Positions 19,159-28,970 are shown, counted from the stretch's first letter. The stretch: 64,000 bases of DNA from Gottfriedia acidiceleris (GCF_023115465.1 NZ_CP096034.1:1054001-1118000); one strand, 5' to 3'. Program-made: numbers and translations. Notes: a model not told the origin generated them from the letters alone.

Positions 19159-20430
19159 ATGTTCAAATTTAACGAAGAAAAAGGACAGCTAAAATGTTCG
19201 TTCTGTGGGAAGTCACAGTCTCAGGTTAGAAAATTAGTTGCAGGACCTGGTGTATATATTTGTGACGAGTGTATTGAGCTTTGTACTGAAATTGTTCAAG
19301 AAGAGCTAGCAAAAGAAGAGGAAGTAGAGTTTAAAGACGTTCCGAAACCGAAAGAAATTTGCGAAATTCTTGATGAATACGTTATTGGACAGGACAATGC
19401 GAAAAAAGCGTTATCTGTTGCTGTATATAATCACTACAAACGTATTAATTCAAATAGCAAAATTGATGAGGTTGAATTATCAAAAAGTAATATTGCAATG
19501 ATTGGGCCAACTGGTAGTGGTAAAACATTATTAGCTCAAACTTTAGCACGTATTTTAAATGTACCATTTGCGATTGCAGATGCAACTTCATTAACTGAAG
19601 CTGGATATGTTGGGGAAGATGTTGAAAACATTCTTTTAAAATTAATCCAAGCAGCTGATTATGATGTCGAACGCGCTGAAAAAGGTATTATTTATATCGA
19701 TGAAATTGATAAAGTTGCACGTAAGTCTGAGAACCCTTCAATTACACGTGATGTGTCAGGTGAAGGTGTTCAGCAAGCACTTTTAAAAATTCTTGAAGGA
19801 ACAGTCGCAAGCGTACCTCCTCAAGGTGGTCGTAAGCATCCACATCAAGAATTCATTCAAATTGATACGACAAATATTTTATTTATTTGTGGTGGAGCAT
19901 TTGATGGGATCGAACAAATTATCAAACGCCGTTTAGGTAAAAAGGTAATTGGTTTCAGTGGTGATTCTGAAAAGAGTGATTTAAACTCAAAAGAAATCTT
20001 AAACCATGTATTACCAGAAGACTTATTACGATTTGGTTTAATTCCGGAGTTCATCGGTCGTTTACCAGTTTTAGCTAATTTAGAGCAACTTGATGAAGCA
20101 TCGTTAGTTGAAATTTTAACTAAACCAAAAAATGCTTTAATTAAGCAATATCAAAAATTACTAGAGCTTGACCAAGTTGAACTTGAGTTTGAGGATAACG
20201 CATTAATTGAAATTGCTAAAAAAGCAATTGAGCGTAAAACTGGAGCTCGTGGACTACGTTCGATCATTGAAGGGATTATGTTAGATATTATGTTTGAATT
20301 ACCTTCACGTGAGGATATCCAAAAATGTATTATCTCAGCAGAAACTGTTAAAACTGGCGCAGCTCCTAAGCTTGTACTAGAAGATGGAACTGAATTAGAG
20401 TTAAAGAAAAAAGCAAATAAATTAGCTTAA
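19159..20430 (+). CDS. clpX: ATP-dependent Clp protease ATP-binding subunit ClpX
   Basis: 423 residues. An N-terminal C4 zinc finger (CSFCGKSQ and [10 protein letters not shown]) precedes an AAA+ domain with Walker A GPTGSGKT, Walker [10 protein letters not shown], the [22 protein letters not shown] pore and sensor region, and the ClpP-binding loop IGF. It unfolds substrates for ClpP. Start at 19159 ([10 protein letters not shown]) with AAGAGGG upstream; the frame is open to 19126, but that extension is not in the family. Confidence 0.97.
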   Translation: MFKFNEEKGQLKCSFCGKSQSQVRKLVAGPGVYICDECIELCTEIVQEELAKEEEVEFKDVPKPKEICEILDEYVIGQDNAKKALSVAVYNHYKRINSNSKIDEVELSKSNIAMIGPTGSGKTLLAQTLARILNVPFAIADATSLTEAGYVGEDVENILLKLIQAADYDVERAEKGIIYIDEIDKVARKSENPSITRDVSGEGVQQALLKILEGTVASVPPQGGRKHPHQEFIQIDTTNILFICGGAFDGIEQIIKRRLGKKVIGFSGDSEKSDLNSKEILNHVLPEDLLRFGLIPEFIGRLPVLANLEQLDEASLVEILTKPKNALIKQYQKLLELDQVELEFEDNALIEIAKKAIERKTGARGLRSIIEGIMLDIMFELPSREDIQKCIISAETVKTGAAPKLVLEDGTELELKKKANKLA

Positions 20431-20436
20431 TTAAGG

Positions 20437-20467
20437 AACCAAATGCATTTTGCATTTGGTTTTTTAT
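20437..20467 (+). terminator. Terminator after clpX
   Basis: Perfect 11-bp stem AACCAAATGCA / TGCATTTGGTT with loop TTT and a T-run. Confidence 0.92.
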
Positions 20468-20618
20468 TTTGACTTTTTTAAGTGATTTTTTTAAATCTTT
20501 CTTAAATGCATAGAAACTTTACGTAGTAAACCTTATCTTTAATTTTTTAAATTTGGTTTATCCTTCCATTTAGAGGGCGATACTAAAATTAATTTCTACT
20601 TCAGTGGAGGGGTAAAGA

Positions 20619-22316
20619 ATGAGTTTAACAACTATTATATTATTAGCTCAATTAGCATTAGGTACAATCGTTGCATTGTATTTTATTCATTTATTAAAGG
20701 GTCAACGAACAACTAAAGTTTCGATTGACAGGGAATCTAAAAAAGAAATGGAGCAGTTACGTAAATTAAAGTCAATCTCTTTAACTGTTCCGTTAGCAGA
20801 GAGAGTTAGACCAACTACTTTTGATGATATAGTTGGCCAAGAGGATGGAATCAAAGCGTTAAAAGCCTCACTGTGCAGTGCTAATCCTCAACATGTAATC
20901 ATTTATGGGCCGCCTGGTGTCGGAAAAACGGCAGCGGCTAGACTTGTATTAGAAGAAGCGAAAAAGAGCCCGAATACACCTTTTAAACAAGATGCAGTAT
21001 TTATAGAATTAGACGCTACAACTGCTCGATTTGATGAAAGAGGAATTGCAGATCCTTTAATTGGTTCTGTACACGATCCTATCTATCAAGGTGCAGGTGC
21101 GATGGGGCAAGCAGGTGTTCCTCAACCTAAAAAAGGGGCAGTAACCGATGCACATGGAGGGATTTTATTTATTGATGAAATTGGCGAGCTTCATCCAATT
21201 CAAATGAATAAAATGCTGAAGGTACTTGAAGACCGTAAAGTAAAATTTGAGAGTGCTTATTACCAAGAAGAAAATCCTTCTATACCAGCACATATTCATG
21301 AAATTTTTAAACACGGTTTACCAGCAGATTTTAGATTAGTTGGTGCAACAACAAGATCTCCAGAAGATATCCCACCGGCAATTCGTTCACGTTGTTTAGA
21401 AATATTTTTCAGAGAATTAGAACAGGATGAAATTCAGGCAGTAGCTAAACGATCTGCTGAAAAAATTGAAATAAGCCTCTCAGAAAAAGCCTTAGAATTA
21501 GTAGGTACATATGCAAAAAATGGTCGTGAAGCGATTAACTTAATTCAGTTAGCGGGCGGGATGGTTTTAACTTCTGGACGAAAAGAATTAATAGAAGATG
21601 ATATTGGGTGGGTTGTTTCTGTAAGTCGTTTATCACCAAGACTTGTTAACAAAATTCCAGAAGCGCCAACAGTTGGATTGGTGAACGGTTTAGCTGTTTA
21701 TGGAGCAAATATTGGTGCGTTACTACCGATTGAAGTAATTGCAATGAAGGCAAAAGAAATCGGTAAAGGTTCAATTACGATTACTGGCATTGTTGAGGAA
21801 GAAAGCTTAGGTAATCAGGCTAAATCCATTCGTAGAAAAAGTATGGCAAAAGGCTCTTTAGAAAATGTTACGACAATCTTACGAAAAATTGGTGTACCAA
21901 TCGATGACTTTACGATTCACATTAATTTTCCAAGTGGCGCATTAATTGACGGCCCATCTGCAGGGATTGCAATGGTAGTTGGTATTTTTTCAGCTGTTAA
22001 CAATGTACCAGTTTTAAATACAATTGCTCTGACTGGTGAAATGAGCATTCAAGGTGATGTAAAACCAGTTGGCGGTGTTCCAGAAAAAGTAAAGGCAGCC
22101 GTTAAAGCAGGAGCAACAAAAATTATTGTTCCGAAAGAGAACGATCAAGCTACATTACATCAATATAAAGGTGTAGAAATATTAGCAGTAGATCGCATAG
22201 AAAAAGTTCTCCATGAAGTCTTTAAAGATAATTGGAAATTTGAACTACCAGCTGAAACAAAAACTGATTTCCAGCAATTAACATTGTTTGAAGAGAATCA
22301 ATCGCAATCTATGTAG
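20619..22316 (+). CDS. lonB: Sporulation-associated Lon-like protease LonB
   Basis: 565 residues. An N-terminal membrane anchor (about 5-25) precedes an AAA+ domain with Walker A GPPGVGKT and Walker B GILFIDEIGE, and then a Lon protease domain with the catalytic Ser in IDGPSAG and a downstream Lys. In B. subtilis LonB is forespore-expressed under sigma-F. It follows clpX, as in B. subtilis, but lonA is about 31 kb away here instead of next door. Confidence 0.95.
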   Translation: MSLTTIILLAQLALGTIVALYFIHLLKGQRTTKVSIDRESKKEMEQLRKLKSISLTVPLAERVRPTTFDDIVGQEDGIKALKASLCSANPQHVIIYGPPGVGKTAAARLVLEEAKKSPNTPFKQDAVFIELDATTARFDERGIADPLIGSVHDPIYQGAGAMGQAGVPQPKKGAVTDAHGGILFIDEIGELHPIQMNKMLKVLEDRKVKFESAYYQEENPSIPAHIHEIFKHGLPADFRLVGATTRSPEDIPPAIRSRCLEIFFRELEQDEIQAVAKRSAEKIEISLSEKALELVGTYAKNGREAINLIQLAGGMVLTSGRKELIEDDIGWVVSVSRLSPRLVNKIPEAPTVGLVNGLAVYGANIGALLPIEVIAMKAKEIGKGSITITGIVEEESLGNQAKSIRRKSMAKGSLENVTTILRKIGVPIDDFTIHINFPSGALIDGPSAGIAMVVGIFSAVNNVPVLNTIALTGEMSIQGDVKPVGGVPEKVKAAVKAGATKIIVPKENDQATLHQYKGVEILAVDRIEKVLHEVFKDNWKFELPAETKTDFQQLTLFEENQSQSM

Positions 22317-22371
22317 ATAAAAATAAGTGTTTGTTAGTAAAGTTGCAAAAGGCATCAATATTAATATTTAG

Positions 22372-22429
22372 TTTAGTAAACAACAAAGGAGCAACGACTA
22401 TAGTCGTTGCTCCTTTGTTGTTTACTAAA
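22372..22429. repeat. 58-bp perfect palindrome at left edge of island
   Basis: Two arms of 29 bases with no loop and no mismatch, centred between 22400 and 22401 (centre ACGACTA|TAGTCGT). It lies 55 bases after the lonB stop codon. It can form a very stable hairpin and may end transcription in both directions, although there is no T-run after it. Between lonB and etfB (about 365 bases) I see only this palindrome and the regulatory element at 22453. Confidence 0.95.
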
Positions 22430-22452
22430 GTCCAAAATAGATTAAATTTTAT

Positions 22453-22484
22453 TTAACGTACCTTTTAGATTATGAACTTTGAAA
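22453..22484 (+). promoter_or_regulatory. Island element copy 1 (etfBA)
   Basis: First of seven 32-bp elements: TTAACGTACCTTTTAGAT, four bases, then AACTTTGAAA. It lies about 200 bases upstream of etfB. See the finding on the seven-copy motif for the alignment. Confidence 0.75.
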
Positions 22485-22681
22485 AACAATTATTTAAATT
22501 TATTATCTAATTAGTAGCCTATTATTCAGAATATTCCATCTAATTTTTTTTCAGCAAGTGGTAATAAAAAGAATTTAGGAATATAGAGCATTTAGTATTT
22601 ACCTTTTGGGAGAGTATTGATTGTGGGGACGTGTAAATAAAAAATTTACGTTTGGAATTAAAAAGAATAGGGGATGGGAAT

Positions 22682-23446
22682 ATGAACATTTTAGTTTTAG
22701 TGAAGCAGACTTTTGATACGGAAGAGAAAATTGTGATTCAGAACAATGTTGTTAGTGAAGAGGGAGTAAACTTCATTATCAATCCTTATGATGAATATGC
22801 AATTGAAGAAGCGATTAAACTGCGGGATGAACATGGTGGAATTGTAACCGTTATCACAGTAGGAACAGAACGCTCAGAAAGTGCACTGCGTACAGCACTA
22901 GCTATGGGAGCGGATAATGCAGTAATTGTGGAGAGCGAAGATTTTGAACTTGATGAATACATTACTGCAAAAATTCTTGCTGCAGTTATTAAAGAACGTG
23001 AATTTGATATTATTTTAGGTGGAAATGTAGCAGTAGACTATGGTTCTGGACAAATAGGGCCACGTCTGGCAGAAGAACTTAATATTGCACAAGTTACGAC
23101 GATTACTAAGCTCGAGATCAGCAATAATGAAGCTATAATCGAGCGGGATGTAGAAGGGGATAAAGAGATCATCCAAGTTTCTCTCCCTGTATTAATTACT
23201 GCCCAACAAGGATTAAATGAACCACGTTACCCATCGCTGCCTGGAATTATGAAAGCGAAGAAAAAGCCAATAGAGCGTATAGAATTAGATGATTTAGATA
23301 TTGAAGTTGAAGCTGAAGTAAAAACGGCGGTAATGGAAACCTTTTATCCAACGAAAAAGGGAGCAGGTCGTATTCTAACTGGTGATATCAATAATCAGGT
23401 AATGGAACTAGCATCATTACTTCGTAGGGAAGCAAAAGTAATTTAA
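22682..23446 (+). CDS. etfB: Electron transfer flavoprotein, beta subunit
   Basis: 254 residues. The ETF-beta fold begins MNILVLVKQTFDTEEKI and contains the AMGADNAVIVE and GNVAVDYGSGQIGPRLAEEL AMP/FAD-site segments. With EtfA it takes electrons from acyl-CoA dehydrogenases. Four such dehydrogenases are in this island, which suggests a dedicated ETF in addition to any housekeeping copy. The start at 22682 has an AGGGGATGGG site; an in-frame ATG at 22652 is less likely because the usual N terminus begins at 22682. Confidence 0.95.
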   Translation: MNILVLVKQTFDTEEKIVIQNNVVSEEGVNFIINPYDEYAIEEAIKLRDEHGGIVTVITVGTERSESALRTALAMGADNAVIVESEDFELDEYITAKILAAVIKEREFDIILGGNVAVDYGSGQIGPRLAEELNIAQVTTITKLEISNNEAIIERDVEGDKEIIQVSLPVLITAQQGLNEPRYPSLPGIMKAKKKPIERIELDDLDIEVEAEVKTAVMETFYPTKKGAGRILTGDINNQVMELASLLRREAKVI

Positions 23447-23468
23447 TAATCTAGGGGGAAGAAAGAAT

Positions 23469-24437
23469 ATGAGAAAAGTACTTGTACTAACAGAAGCTAA
23501 GGCTGGTAATTTAAGAAGTGTTTCACTTGAAGTATTGACGTCAGCAAGGCGTATTGCAGAAGGCGGAGAAATTATTGCTGTTGCGATTGGTAGTAACTCT
23601 ACTCATTATGCCAATATTTTAGGTAAACACGGAGCAAATAAAGTTTATATCATTAGCAACGAAAAATTGGATGTGTATACAACTGATGCATACGCTCAAG
23701 CGATGCGTCAAGTCATTGAAGATGTCGAGCCAGATGCAATTTTATTTCCTCATACGGCTATTGGGAAAGATCTTGCACCACGCATTGCTGCACGTTTTGG
23801 CCTTGGTCTTGTGTCAGATGTCATTGACGTACAGATTGAAGATGATGATGTAATTTTTACGCGTCCAATTTATTCAGGGAAAGCGTTTGAGAAAAAGAAA
23901 GCAGTTTCTAGTATTCCTTTTGCAACAGTCCGGCCGAATAATATTGCAGTAGAGAAAGCTGGAGGTACTATTGAGGTTGTGTGGTTTAATGTTGAAATTA
24001 ATGACGTACGTACAGTCGTCAAAGATGTTGTACGAAAGGCTACTGGAGGTGTAGATCTATCAGAAGCGAAAATTGTTATCTCTGGAGGACGTGGAGTCAA
24101 ATCTGAAGAAGGATTTCAGCCTCTCCTAGAGCTTGCGGAGGTTCTTGGTGGTGCAGTAGGTGCATCTCGTGGTGCATGTGATGCAGATTACTGTGATTAC
24201 TCTTTACAGATTGGTCAAACAGGTAAGGTCGTTACACCTGACTTGTATATTGCCTGTGGTATTTCAGGCGCGATACAGCATTTGGCTGGCATGTCGAACT
24301 CAAAGGTTGTTGTAGCGATAAATAAAGATCCTGAAGCTCCAATTTTTCAGGTTGCTGATTATGGCATCGTCGGTGATTTATTCGAAGTAGTTCCAATGCT
24401 TACGGAAGAATTCAAAAAAGTACTAGTAAACGCATAA
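23469..24437 (+). CDS. etfA: Electron transfer flavoprotein, alpha subunit
   Basis: 322 residues. The C-terminal FAD-binding half has the signature VISGGRGVKSEEGFQPL, GASRGACDADYC, QIGQTGKVVTPDLYIACGISGAIQH (broken here by the family's usual spacing) and AINKDPEAPIF. It starts 22 bases after etfB with GGGGGAAG, forming an etfBA operon. The downstream hairpin GGCATTCC / GGAGTGCC (24458-24487) has no adjacent T-run. Confidence 0.95.
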   Translation: MRKVLVLTEAKAGNLRSVSLEVLTSARRIAEGGEIIAVAIGSNSTHYANILGKHGANKVYIISNEKLDVYTTDAYAQAMRQVIEDVEPDAILFPHTAIGKDLAPRIAARFGLGLVSDVIDVQIEDDDVIFTRPIYSGKAFEKKKAVSSIPFATVRPNNIAVEKAGGTIEVVWFNVEINDVRTVVKDVVRKATGGVDLSEAKIVISGGRGVKSEEGFQPLLELAEVLGGAVGASRGACDADYCDYSLQIGQTGKVVTPDLYIACGISGAIQHLAGMSNSKVVVAINKDPEAPIFQVADYGIVGDLFEVVPMLTEEFKKVLVNA

Positions 24438-24490
24438 ATAAAAAAAATCATTCGTCAGGCATTCCTCCGAGTAATAAGGGGAGTGCCGTT

Positions 24491-24504
24491 TGAAATCGTT
24501 TACG
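24491..24504. promoter_or_regulatory. Possible CcpA cre site
   Basis: TGAAATCGTTTACG matches the cre consensus TGWAANCGNTNWCA at 10 of 11 defined positions. It sits between etfA and the Spo0E-like gene. Short consensus matches occur by chance, so this is tentative. Confidence 0.4.
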
Positions 24505-24547
24505 AGCTTTTTTTTTAAAACGAATCTGAATAGGAGATGGAAACTTT

Positions 24548-24727
24548 ATGATGTTGAAAAAAATAGTGGAAGAATATGAAACGATAAAAGGAAATTTGAA
24601 AAAAGCCCAAAAGCTATATGGAGAACATTCTGATCATGTAAGCGAGTATCAAAATCAACTAGATAATCTTTGTATTCGATATTTCGGAAGTAAGCCGACC
24701 AATAAACATATGAATAGTAATCGTTAA
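24548..24727 (+). CDS. Small Spo0E-like protein
   Basis: 59 residues, starting MMLKKIVEEYETIKG, with a ribosome site AGGAGATGG upstream. It is a predicted helical hairpin: a first helix with basic and acidic repeats, a turn near YGEHSDH, then a second helix with YQNQLDNLCIRYF. This resembles the Spo0E-like aspartyl-phosphatase family (two helices around an SQELD-type motif). The Ser is replaced here (YQNQLD), so phosphatase activity is unsure. It lies 19 bases upstream of a sporulation-type kinase, which fits a phosphorelay role. Confidence 0.55.
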   Translation: MMLKKIVEEYETIKGNLKKAQKLYGEHSDHVSEYQNQLDNLCIRYFGSKPTNKHMNSNR

Positions 24728-24746
24728 TGTTTAGGCGGGATGTTGG

Positions 24747-26369
24747 TTGATCATTTTAAAATACATCGTTAATCTATCGGTTTTTTCAACATTTGTTATC
24801 ATTCCATTAGTTATCCATTCTTTTTTCAATTATATACCAGTTAAAAAGGTTCGACGTTGGGCCGGTTTATATGCTGTTCTTTTTATAGTTATACTCGTAT
24901 TGTTATCCATTAACCAACTTGGTTATTCTTTTGATTTGCGAATTGCAATAGTCATTGTTGCTTTTTCTTATCTTGGACCAGTAACTGGATTAGTTACTGG
25001 ATACGTTGCTTTAGTTGCGAGACTTTATGAAAATGATATTTGGTTTGGTTCTATTTATGCTTGGACACTTCTAATGGTTGGATTTTTAGCTATTAATTTT
25101 TATTTTTCAAAACTCACAACGATAAAAAGAGTCCTAATTTTATTTTGTACTTATGCGTGTAGCTATTTGGTTATTGAATCTATTTTTTACAACATAAAAG
25201 AGCATCCTTTCATTCATTTTGAATATCTATTATTTGTTTGTTTAGGAGTTATAATTGCTATATTAATAATTGAGTCATATCTTAGACTGTATGAATTAAA
25301 TAGTAAACTTGAATATATGTATAAGAAAGTTGGAAAAAGTGAATTAAAGTACCGATTAATAGTAGAGAATACGGTGGACATGACGGTGGTGCTCAATAAA
25401 AGTATGTCTTTACTTTATTATTCGCCTTCTCATTTGGTGATATTAGGGTATGAAGAATCAGAACTGGAAGGTATTAAATTTCAATCTCTTATTCATCCTG
25501 ACGATTATAGTAATTTTCGAGATATGTTAAATGTCATGTTTCAAAATAAAAAAGCTCAATCGGTCATTTTTCGAATCCAAAATAAAAAAGGGGAATGGAT
25601 TGAATTAGAGTCCAGTTTAATGCCCGTCAAGAGGGAAGACGAATCAATTGAACATATTGTCGTAAATAGCAGAGATATCTCGGAACGAAGAAAAGTTGAA
25701 GAGAGTCTGTTGCAATCTGAAAAATTATCAATTGTCAGTGAATTAGCAGCCGGAGTAGCACATGAAATACGAAATCCTCTCACGACAATAAAGGGGTTTG
25801 TTCAACTTTATAAGAAAGAAAATAAATCTGTTGTATATAGTGACTTGCTACTAAATGAACTAGACCGAATTGAAGAAATCACCAGCGAGCTTCTTACTTT
25901 AGGAAAACCCCAATCATTTAAACGTCACATTATTAATGTACAAGAATTAATGGAAAATACACTTGAATTATTAACCTTACAGCTTGGCAATAATGCTATA
26001 CAATTTAAACTGAATGTGGAACACTCTTCCATTATGATTGCCTGTGAAAAGAACCAATTAAAACAAGTATTTCTTAATGTCCTTAAAAATGCGGTAGAAT
26101 CGATGGAAGCTGGTGGTGAAATTAATATTAATATAAGTCAAACTTCATGTAGCGAGTGTATCATTTCAATTCGAGATCAGGGGTGTGGCATTCCGGAAGA
26201 CCTACTTCCACGTTTAGGCGAGCCCTTTTACTCTTTAAAGGACAAAGGCACCGGACTAGGATTGATGGTCTGCCATAAAATTATAGAGCAACACAATGGT
26301 AAAATCACCTACTCTAGTAAAGTAAACGAGGGAACACTTATTGAGATTATCCTACCATTAGTAAGTTGA
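24747..26369 (+). CDS. KinB-like membrane histidine kinase with PAS domain
   Basis: About 540 residues. There are five to six membrane helices in the N-terminal 180 residues (5TM-Lyt-type, with SYLGPVTGLVTGYVALVARL), then a PAS domain (about 205-320, LSYYSPSHLVILGYEESELEGI-like), then HisKA with the phospho-His339 in GVAHEIRNPLTTIKGF, and an HATPase domain with N box NVLKNAVESM, G1 DQGCGI and G2 GTGLGL. The layout resembles sporulation phosphorelay kinases such as KinB. No response regulator is nearby, so Spo0F is a possible partner. The start is TTG at 24747, after GGCGGGA. Confidence 0.85.
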   Translation: MIILKYIVNLSVFSTFVIIPLVIHSFFNYIPVKKVRRWAGLYAVLFIVILVLLSINQLGYSFDLRIAIVIVAFSYLGPVTGLVTGYVALVARLYENDIWFGSIYAWTLLMVGFLAINFYFSKLTTIKRVLILFCTYACSYLVIESIFYNIKEHPFIHFEYLLFVCLGVIIAILIIESYLRLYELNSKLEYMYKKVGKSELKYRLIVENTVDMTVVLNKSMSLLYYSPSHLVILGYEESELEGIKFQSLIHPDDYSNFRDMLNVMFQNKKAQSVIFRIQNKKGEWIELESSLMPVKREDESIEHIVVNSRDISERRKVEESLLQSEKLSIVSELAAGVAHEIRNPLTTIKGFVQLYKKENKSVVYSDLLLNELDRIEEITSELLTLGKPQSFKRHIINVQELMENTLELLTLQLGNNAIQFKLNVEHSSIMIACEKNQLKQVFLNVLKNAVESMEAGGEININISQTSCSECIISIRDQGCGIPEDLLPRLGEPFYSLKDKGTGLGLMVCHKIIEQHNGKITYSSKVNEGTLIEIILPLVS

Positions 26370-26538
26370 TAAAAAAGAATAATATAGGTAGAGATAAATC
26401 AAATCTAAAAAATGGAAAGTAAACAATAAAGGAATTACATTTAAATGTGAATACTGAAAAAGTAATGAGTAAACTAGGTAATTCCGAATCAGAAATAGTT
26501 GAAGTGAAAAAAATAATATAAATGAGGAGGTTATATTG

Positions 26539-27756
26539 ATGGATTTTTCATTAACAGCAGAACAAAAAAGTGTAAAAAAGGTAGTAAGATCTTTTGTAGA
26601 CCGTGAAATTATTCCATTTATTAAGGAGTGGGATGAAAAGGGACACTTTGAATCAAATATTCTAACACGCCTTGCTGAATTAGAATTAATGGGAGTATGT
26701 ATTCCAGAACAATATGGAGGAGTTGGAATGGACTATAATACTTTAGCAATTGTCTGTGAGGAGTTAGAACGAGGAGACACAGCTTTCCGTACTGCTGTTT
26801 CTGTACATACCGGTTTAAATAGTATGACCTTATTACAGTGGGGAAATGAAGGACAAAAACAAAAATATCTAGTACCTCAAGCGCAAGGTAAGAAAATTGG
26901 CGCATTTGGATTAACAGAACCAAATGCAGGATCTGATGTAGTAGCAATGACGACCACAGCTGTTAAAGATGGCGATAGCTATATTTTAAATGGATCTAAA
27001 ACATGGATTTCTTTATGTGATGTGGCTGACCATTTCTTAATTTTTGCTAAAACAAACCATGACTTAAAGCATCAAGGTATATCCTGCTTTATTGTAGAAC
27101 GTACATTTGAAGGCGTTTCCACTAAAGCAATCAAAGGAAAGATGGGTATTAGAGCAGGGAATACTGGTGAAGTGTTTTTAGATGATGTAAGAGTACCTGC
27201 TGAAAACTTATTAGGTATTGAAGGAGAAGGCTTTAAAATTGCCATGTCTGCACTAGATAACGGACGATTTACAGTTGCCGCTGGTGCTTGTGGATTAATC
27301 CAGGCATCACTTGAAGCAAGTATAAAATATTGTCATGAGAGAAAGACCTTTGGTAAGGAAATTGGTAAGCATCAGCTTGTTCAACAAATGATTGCTAATA
27401 TGTCTTCTAACCTTGAAATCTCACGTCTATTAGTCTATAAAGCTGGCTGGTTAAAAAATAACGGTAAGAGAAATACAAGAGAAACTTCACTAGCAAAATG
27501 GATTTCTTGTAATGCCGCAAATGAAGCTGCAAACGACGCTGTTCAAATTCATGGTGCATATGGATTCTCTAATGAATTCCCCGTAGAGCGTTATTTAAGA
27601 AACTCAAAAGCGCCGGTAATTTATGAAGGAACAAGAGAGATTCATACAATTATGCAAGCTGAGTATGAGCTTGGCTATAGAGAAGACAAAATTTTAAGAG
27701 AAATGCTTCCTTCATGGCCATTTGATGATGTTAAAGTAAAAACAGTTAACTCTTAA
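26539..27756 (+). CDS. Acyl-CoA dehydrogenase (glutaryl/cyclic-acyl type)
   Basis: 405 residues, the full ACAD fold: helical N domain, beta domain with GAFGLTEPNAGSDVVAM and GSKTWISL, and the C-terminal domain with the ERKTFGKEIGKHQLVQ signature. The catalytic Glu is in VIYEGTREIH. It resembles the ACAD branch that acts on short, dicarboxyl or cyclic acyl-CoAs (glutaryl-CoA, cyclohexanecarboxyl-CoA), but the substrate cannot be set. The ATG at 26539 follows GAGGAGG. It is monocistronic: a strong terminator follows, then convergent lysR. Confidence 0.9.
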   Translation: MDFSLTAEQKSVKKVVRSFVDREIIPFIKEWDEKGHFESNILTRLAELELMGVCIPEQYGGVGMDYNTLAIVCEELERGDTAFRTAVSVHTGLNSMTLLQWGNEGQKQKYLVPQAQGKKIGAFGLTEPNAGSDVVAMTTTAVKDGDSYILNGSKTWISLCDVADHFLIFAKTNHDLKHQGISCFIVERTFEGVSTKAIKGKMGIRAGNTGEVFLDDVRVPAENLLGIEGEGFKIAMSALDNGRFTVAAGACGLIQASLEASIKYCHERKTFGKEIGKHQLVQQMIANMSSNLEISRLLVYKAGWLKNNGKRNTRETSLAKWISCNAANEAANDAVQIHGAYGFSNEFPVERYLRNSKAPVIYEGTREIHTIMQAEYELGYREDKILREMLPSWPFDDVKVKTVNS

Positions 27757-27778
27757 TTTATATAATTTTAGAATTCTA

Positions 27779-27826
27779 AAAAAGACGACTTTAAGTTTGA
27801 ATTTTGACTTTAAAGTCGTCTTTTTT
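27779..27826. terminator. Bidirectional terminator between acyl-CoA dehydrogenase and lysR
   Basis: 14-bp stem AAAGACGACTTTAA / TTAAAGTCGTCTTT with T-run on + and A-run on the left (T on minus). It serves both convergent genes. Confidence 0.92.
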
Positions 27827-27856
27827 AATAGGTGCTGTGTGGATCTTATTAAAATT

Positions 27857-28777
27857 TTATTGTTCCTTTTTTAAACTATTGACTTGAAGATTGAGTTCTT
27901 TCATAAACGCCTGGGAAGCAGCAGAATAATGTTGATTTTTTAAGCGAATGCAGTAATAGGACATTTTAGAATCTAATCCTAGAACAGGCTTTACAATAAT
28001 ATCTTCGCGTCTGTAAAATGGATCGAATTTAGCTGTTAATTCAGGCTCAAATGAGACAGCTAATCCCTCTGCAATAAAATACTTCCTTGTATCAGAATTT
28101 TGCGATTGAATTTGTATATTGAAATTATCATGTTCTCCAAATAATTGAGAAAAATATTTATCTTTACCGTTACTGTTTTTAAAAGATAGTGCAAGTGGTT
28201 GTTTTAAAATATCTTCAATGTTAATCTGATTTAATTTAGCCAAATTAGAATCTTTTCTAAAACAGATCATCATTCGGCTATCTAATAGATGTGTTGAAAT
28301 AAGCATCTGATTTTCTTTCCCAGATGGAAATGGGTTAAAGGTTAAACCTATATCAGCTTTGCCGTTTAAAACGTCCTTACGAACTTGACTAGGGCCTGTT
28401 TCTTTAATCTCAAGAGTTATTCCTGGGAATTTTGATTTTAGTTTTGCGGAAGCTTTTGGAATAATACCTTTACATAAACTAGTAACCGCTGAAATTGATA
28501 TAAGTCCCTCTATATCCGAAGAGTCACTTTTAGCCTCTAGTTTAAATTCTTCTATACTATTTAAAATCCGTTGCGCCTTTATTATTAGTCTTTTTCCAAT
28601 TTCGGTCGGCTCTAAGCCAGTTCTATAACGTTCAAATATCTTCACACCAAGTTCTTCCTCAAGACCACTAATTGCTAGACTTATACCAGGAGAAGATACA
28701 TAAAGCCGTTCAGACGTATTTGCAATAGAGCCGGTTTTTGCTATCTCAGTGATATATAATAGTTGCTCGATACGCAT
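27857..28777 (-). CDS. LysR-type regulator, copy 1
   Basis: 306 residues. An N-terminal winged helix-turn-helix (MRIEQLLYITEIAKTGSI, then RLYVSSPGISLAISGLEEELG) is followed by a LysR substrate-binding domain. Start choice: GGAGGA lies 4-9 bases before the ATG at 28777; an earlier in-frame ATG overlaps that site. It is divergent from the alcohol dehydrogenase gene, the classic arrangement for a LysR activator and its target. It is paralogous to the LysR protein at 46095 (clear similarity over the whole length), so the two may share sites. Confidence 0.92.
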   Translation of the reverse strand: MRIEQLLYITEIAKTGSIANTSERLYVSSPGISLAISGLEEELGVKIFERYRTGLEPTEIGKRLIIKAQRILNSIEEFKLEAKSDSSDIEGLISISAVTSLCKGIIPKASAKLKSKFPGITLEIKETGPSQVRKDVLNGKADIGLTFNPFPSGKENQMLISTHLLDSRMMICFRKDSNLAKLNQINIEDILKQPLALSFKNSNGKDKYFSQLFGEHDNFNIQIQSQNSDTRKYFIAEGLAVSFEPELTAKFDPFYRREDIIVKPVLGLDSKMSYYCIRLKNQHYSAASQAFMKELNLQVNSLKKEQ

Positions 28778-28970
28778 AGATTCCTCCATAGAATATAAAT
28801 ATCATATTTAATAATTTAATCTACTTTTATTTTAACCTTAAAAAATAGTTAATGAATTAAAGATTCTTAAAGGTACCATTTATTTTTTAAAATTTAAAAA
28901 AATAAGAAATGAAAATATGATAGATAAAATGAATAGTTTGAATATTTAAAATTTATTAGGGGTGATTTTA

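Noticed and set aside
24438-24520. Hairpin plus T-run after etfA as a normal intrinsic terminator
   Set aside because: The stem (GGCATTCC / GGAGTGCC) is about 20 bases away from the T-run, so it is not a canonical terminator. I mention it under etfA only.
26444-26520. A short reading frame starting GTG (NTEKVMSKLGNS) upstream of the first acyl-CoA dehydrogenase
   Set aside because: Only 24 codons, with no clear ribosome site and no known relative. It may be chance in AT-rich DNA.
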